From: Chryseolinea lacunae
GTDB taxonomy: Bacteria > Bacteroidota > Bacteroidia > Cytophagales > Cyclobacteriaceae
Direction: 5' to 3'
Assembly: GCF_016735595.1 (NCBI RefSeq)
Contig: NZ_JAERRB010000014.1
Span: 62,001-126,000, forward strand
Length of the DNA: 64,000 nucleotides
Positions 60,705 to 64,000 of this stretch are shown in pieces. Within the stretch, counting starts at the first letter, position 1; the number at the start of each line of letters is the position of its first letter. The position numbers and the translations under genes were made by a program. The notes beneath the pieces were generated by a model. It was not told where the DNA came from. It saw nothing but the letters and a program-made list of their open reading frames with translations, and did not search any database.

Positions 60705-60908
60705 ATGACACGCTTCAATTCACGGATGGGAGATATGCAACTGCGGCGCCGCGCCGAACACCCCATGATTTCAGTGCACCGCGGCGCCTATGCTTTTCTG
60801 CACAACGACTACCTCACCGTGTTGAACGCGTCGTGGACGCTAAGCCTTTCTGTTTTTTTCCGCCTCACCGGAACGCATACCCCAGACACCATCGACCACA
60901 ACGACTGA
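60705..60908 (+). CDS. Doubtful short open frame
   Basis: 67 codons between the 60352 gene and the topoisomerase gene. RGAYAFLHNDYLTVLNASWT is moderately protein-like, but there is no family match, signal or clear leader. It may be coding because it fills the gap in the same direction. Low trust. Confidence 0.25.
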   Translation: MTRFNSRMGDMQLRRRAEHPMISVHRGAYAFLHNDYLTVLNASWTLSLSVFFRLTGTHTPDTIDHND

Positions 60909-60915
60909 CATACCT

Positions 60916-62001
60916 ATGGTCCATCCCATGCCTATTCCCCTCACACGAACCGAATCGTTAAAGATTCATCGTAACTATAAACGCGCCGCTGCCGTGGCCA
61001 GCCTGCAGCATGTGAACGACGGCATGCCCGGCATTGCCCGCGTGAAAAAAGGCACGGGCTTTTCCTATGTGTTTGGCAGTGCCTCCGTGAAAAACAAGGA
61101 CCTGCTGGCCCGCATAAAAAAACTCGCCATCCCGCCCGCCTGGACAAAGGTGTGGATTTGTCCACAGGACAATGGCCACATTCAGGCAACCGGCTATGAT
61201 GTGCGCGGGCGAAAACAATATCGCTATCATGCACAATGGGACACGGTGCGCAATCAAACCAAGTTTCATCACCTCTACGAATTTGGCAAAGCCCTGCCCG
61301 CGTTGCGCCGGCAAATTGAACACGACATCTGCACGCCACGCCTCACCAAAGAAAAAGTGATGGCCACCGTGGTGAGCCTGATGGAACGCACCTTCATTCG
61401 CATCGGCAGCGCCGAATATGAAAAGCTCTATGGCTCCTATGGCCTCACCACGTTGAAAGACGGGCATGTGAACATCAACGGTGCCACCTTGAAATTCTCC
61501 TTCAAAGGAAAGAAGGGTGTCTTTCACACCATCACTCTAAAGAACAAACGGCTGGCCCGCATCGTGAAAGCCTGTCGCGACATTCCCGGCAAGGAACTGT
61601 TTCAGTATATTAATGATGAGGGTGTGCGCTGCTCTATCGATTCGGGCATGATCAACGCCTATATCAAAGACGCTTCGGGCAAAGACTTCTCGGCAAAAGA
61701 CTTCCGCACCTGGGCCGGCACGCTGTCTATTCTCAATTCGTTCAACGCTATCGGCGAAGCCGCCACCCAAACTCAGGCCAAGAAGAATGTGTTGCAGGCT
61801 TTGGATGAAGTGAGCGTTAAACTGGGCAATACCCGCACGGTGTGTCGCAAGTATTATGTGCATCCCCAAATTATTTTGATGTACGAAGAAAACCGCCTTC
61901 AAAAATATCTTTCACAACTCGACGACGCAGAGACGTGCAATAGCCAGGTGGACCACACCCAGGAAGAGAAGCTGCTCATGCGTATTCTTCGCAACGTGTG
62001 A
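60916..62001 (+). CDS. DNA topoisomerase IB (poxvirus-like)
   Basis: 361 residues. N-terminal DNA-binding part with GFSYVFGSASVKNKDLLARI, IPPAWTKVWICPQDNGHIQATGYDVRGRKQYRYH, then the catalytic part with MERTFIRIGSAEYEK, YGLTTLKDGHVNI, KDFRTWAGTL (Arg) and CRKYYVHP (Tyr313/314, one of which is the nucleophile). Relaxes supercoils without ATP through a 3'-phosphotyrosine link. Frequently found with LigD-Ku and stress genes. No regulatory signal noted. Confidence 0.94.
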   Translation: MVHPMPIPLTRTESLKIHRNYKRAAAVASLQHVNDGMPGIARVKKGTGFSYVFGSASVKNKDLLARIKKLAIPPAWTKVWICPQDNGHIQATGYDVRGRKQYRYHAQWDTVRNQTKFHHLYEFGKALPALRRQIEHDICTPRLTKEKVMATVVSLMERTFIRIGSAEYEKLYGSYGLTTLKDGHVNINGATLKFSFKGKKGVFHTITLKNKRLARIVKACRDIPGKELFQYINDEGVRCSIDSGMINAYIKDASGKDFSAKDFRTWAGTLSILNSFNAIGEAATQTQAKKNVLQALDEVSVKLGNTRTVCRKYYVHPQIILMYEENRLQKYLSQLDDAETCNSQVDHTQEEKLLMRILRNV

Positions 62002-62074
62002 CTTTGGCAAACGCATAGGGAATATCCGGCACCGTGACTAATTTAGGCGAAGCCAAACGCTTAAATATCACGCC

Positions 62075-62611
62075 ATGAAAACGCCCGATGCAACACCTGC
62101 CGAACAAGAATCGGTAAACGAATTTCCCATCGCCTCTATCAAAAAATCCTCGAAGCTGTTCGATCGGGTTTCGAAAGTGGTGACCCGTGCGGCCGGAAGA
62201 CCTGCCACGTCCGTCATCGCGTTCAGCATCATTTTTATCTGGGCCACTACCGGCCCGCTCTTTCACTACTCCGACACGTGGCAACTGGTCATTAACACCG
62301 GCACCACCATCATTACCTTTCTCATGGTGTTTGTGATTCAGCAATCGCAGAACCGCGACATGCTGGCATTGCAAATGAAGCTGAACGAGCTCATCGCCTG
62401 TCAGGAAAATGCCAGCAACCGTCTGGTGGATGTGGAAGACCTGACCGAAGAGGAACTCGAAGTCCTGAAGAAATTTTACATCAAACTGTCGACGCTGGCC
62501 TATAAGGAGAAAGATTTGTTCAGCTCGCACTCTATAGACGACGCACTTCGGGTACACACCGACAAGCGCAAGCGCAAATCGCCGGCCACAAAGAAGGAAC
62601 GTGGGGAATAA
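62075..62611 (+). CDS. Low-affinity iron permease-like membrane protein
   Basis: 178 residues. Soluble start, then two helices (ATSVIAFSIIFIWATTGPLF, about 58-77, and NTGTTIITFLMVFVIQQSQNRD, about 88-109). The phrase TGTTIITFLMVFVIQQSQNRD..A.Q.KL.ELI is diagnostic of the bacterial Fet4-like group. The tail of about 45 residues is basic. Iron transport by these short bacterial members is not proven. Confidence 0.88.
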   Translation: MKTPDATPAEQESVNEFPIASIKKSSKLFDRVSKVVTRAAGRPATSVIAFSIIFIWATTGPLFHYSDTWQLVINTGTTIITFLMVFVIQQSQNRDMLALQMKLNELIACQENASNRLVDVEDLTEEELEVLKKFYIKLSTLAYKEKDLFSSHSIDDALRVHTDKRKRKSPATKKERGE

Positions 62612-62725
62612 ACTCCACAGTGCTTCGCGGTTTTCAATACCAACCGCGCGTGAAATGCATTTCTGAAGGGATGTTTATCTGGCACATTATTTCTCTGTGT
62701 CTGCTGCACGAAACCCCTTCAGTGA

Positions 62726-63484
62726 ATGAAAGTAAAGAAGTTTTTAATCGGGCTGGCCGATGTGTTCCGGTTTATCAAGCGGTTCTTCAAAGAGGTGTTC
62801 TATCCTCCATTTGAAATAAAGGAGACGCTGCGCCAGTGTTTTTTGCTGGGCAACCGTTCGCTCTTTCTGATATTGTTCACATCTTTTCTGGCGGGCATCG
62901 TGTTCACCAAGCAATCGCGACCTTCGCTCGCATCGTTTGGTGCGGAGTCGTGGCTGCCATCGCTGGTGTCGCAGGCGGTGGTGCGGTCGCTGGGGCCGCT
63001 CATCACGGGGCTGATATGCGCTGGCAAGCTGGGGTCGAACATCGGCGCCGAGCTGGCCAGCATGCAGGTGTCGGAACAGATCGACGCCATGGAGGTGTCG
63101 GGCACACGTCCCTATGCCTATCTGGTGGTGAGTCGCGTATTGGCTACAACCTTGATGCTGCCGCTGTTGGTGGTGTTTGCCGACATCGTGGCGCTGTTGG
63201 GATCTTATCTTATGGTGAACGGCATCAACGGCACCAGCTTTACCTTATACTTTAACGAAGTGTCGGCTGTAGTGACCTACCTCGACATATTTTCATCGCT
63301 TATCAAATCGGCATTCTTTGGCTTTGCCATTGGCATTGTGGGAAGCTATGCAGGCTATCATTCAGAAAAAGGAACAACGGGTGTGGGCAAGGCGGCCAAC
63401 ACGGCTGTGGTGGTGTCGATGATTTTTATTTTCGTGATCGACCTGGCCTCGTTGCAAATCATTAATCTCTTCCGCGTCCAATGA
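62726..63484 (+). CDS. mlaE: MlaE-type ABC transporter permease
   Basis: 252 residues. Hydrophobic with five to six helices. FTSFLAGIVFTKQSRPSLASFGAESWLPSLV, GPLITGLICAGKLGSNIGAELASMQVSEQIDAMEVSGTRPYAYLVVSRVLA and SAFFGFAIGIVGSYAGYHSEKGTTGVGKAAN are the MlaE signatures. Moves phospholipids to or from the outer membrane together with the ATPase encoded next (ATGA overlap at 63481-63484) and an MCE protein expected beyond the window. Confidence 0.94.
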   Translation: MKVKKFLIGLADVFRFIKRFFKEVFYPPFEIKETLRQCFLLGNRSLFLILFTSFLAGIVFTKQSRPSLASFGAESWLPSLVSQAVVRSLGPLITGLICAGKLGSNIGAELASMQVSEQIDAMEVSGTRPYAYLVVSRVLATTLMLPLLVVFADIVALLGSYLMVNGINGTSFTLYFNEVSAVVTYLDIFSSLIKSAFFGFAIGIVGSYAGYHSEKGTTGVGKAANTAVVVSMIFIFVIDLASLQIINLFRVQ

Positions 63485-64000
63485 GAACAGAAACCGACAT
63501 CATAATGCCCGCTCCATCCCAACCCCGCGGCAATGCCGTGGTGGAGGTGCGCCATGTGTCAAAAAGCTTTGGCGACCGCGAAGTGCTGGTGGATTTCAAC
63601 CTCGATCTTTTCGAGCGCGAAAACCTGGTGATCCTGGGCAAGTCGGGCACCGGCAAATCGGTGGCCATTAAAATTATGGTAGGCTTGCTGAAGCCCGACA
63701 GTGGCACCGTGAACGTGCTGGGCTATGATGTGCCCACCCTTTCCACAAAAGAGCTGAACGCGCTGCGATTGCAGGTGGGTTTCTCTTTTCAGGGCAGCGC
63801 GCTCTATGACTCGATGACGGTGCGCGAAAACCTGGAGTTTCCCTTGAAGCGAAACCTCGGCATTTACAACCGCAGCGAACTGGACGAGAAGGTGATGTCG
63901 GCGTTGAAAGATGTGGGCCTGGAATCGGCAAGCAACCTGAGCCCCGCCGAACTCTCGGGTGGCATGAAAAAACGCATTGGCATCGCACGAACACTCATCC
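63481..64000 (+). CDS. mlaF: MlaF-type ABC transporter ATPase, cut by the window end
   Basis: First 173 residues. Start ATG overlaps the permease stop. VEVRHVSKSFGDREVL, Walker A GKSGTGKS, the Q-loop in VGFSFQGSALYDSMTVREN (the SALYDSMTVREN phrase is typical of MlaF) and the signature LSGGMKKRIGIARTLI are present. Walker B and the H-loop lie beyond base 64000. Powers the MlaE permease. Confidence 0.95.
   Translation, partial: MRTETDIIMPAPSQPRGNAVVEVRHVSKSFGDREVLVDFNLDLFERENLVILGKSGTGKSVAIKIMVGLLKPDSGTVNVLGYDVPTLSTKELNALRLQVGFSFQGSALYDSMTVRENLEFPLKRNLGIYNRSELDEKVMSALKDVGLESASNLSPAELSGGMKKRIGIARTLI

Overview
The window looks like a chromosomal segment of a Bacteroidota bacterium, most likely Cytophagales-like. 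The indicators are a TamL lipoprotein next to TamB, a heavy-metal RND pump fused to a TolC-like domain with a small Cys/His-rich DUF6660-type protein upstream, A-rich leaders in place of strong Shine-Dalgarno sites, several outer-membrane barrels, and remnants of RHS proteins with YNYG/NNP/DPSG-type cores. This assignment rests on family knowledge and not on a database search. No rRNA, tRNA, CRISPR array, transposase or prophage was seen.

Layout. 1-5.6 kb: tail of a probable RsgA, a group II truncated haemoglobin, then a leftward sugar-oxidation group (Gfo/Idh/MocA oxidoreductase, gluconate-dehydrogenase-like subunit 3, GMC oxidoreductase, mannonate dehydratase). 5.7-11.7 kb: leftward metal efflux operon (lipoprotein adaptor, RND-TolC fusion, small Cys/His-rich protein). 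12-14 kb: Na+/H+ antiporter and an NTF2-like protein. 14.0-14.5 kb: a repeat-rich, gene-free stretch. 14.5-22.6 kb: an AT-richer accessory island of orphan RHS toxin tips, immunity-like genes, frameshifted genes and one decayed gene duplication. 22.6-29 kb: a coiled-coil outer-membrane protein and a tetR-tolC-emrA-emrB-type drug efflux operon headed by a 34-bp perfect palindrome. 29-34 kb: PQQ-type sugar dehydrogenase and a ku-ligD NHEJ pair. 33.8-39.8 kb: small envelope proteins (YtxH, DUF1469), AI-2E family transporter, YihY family protein, AsmA-like protein, lmo0937-like micro-protein. 40-46.9 kb: rightward signalling cluster (receiver, NtrC-type regulator, OM barrel, CHASE3 kinase, Rcp1-like receiver, receiver-PAS-kinase). 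46.9-54.2 kb: tamL-tamB. 54.3-62 kb: many short stress-type genes (DUF1328, DUF2267, YtxH, CsbD, OmpA-like, FAD oxidase, PNPOx-like, YciE/DUF892) and topoisomerase IB. 62-64 kb: a small membrane protein and the start of an mlaE-mlaF lipid ABC transporter, cut by the window end.

Co-operation. Ku with LigD (end joining), TamL with TamB (outer-membrane assembly), the two tripartite efflux systems and the phosphorelay cluster are all coherent units. The 33.8-37.5 kb and 54-62 kb blocks share family types (YtxH, single-TM proteins, small hydrophilic proteins) that usually accompany general stress responses.

The most unusual region is 15.1-22.6 kb. At least four genes there are broken by frameshifts, one immunity-like gene has a decayed second copy 3.7 kb away, an RHS core remnant precedes an Imm11-type immunity gene, and one orphan tip overlaps an unrecognised 335-residue partner by ATGA. 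I read this as a toxin/immunity cassette array in decay with some cassettes possibly still functional.
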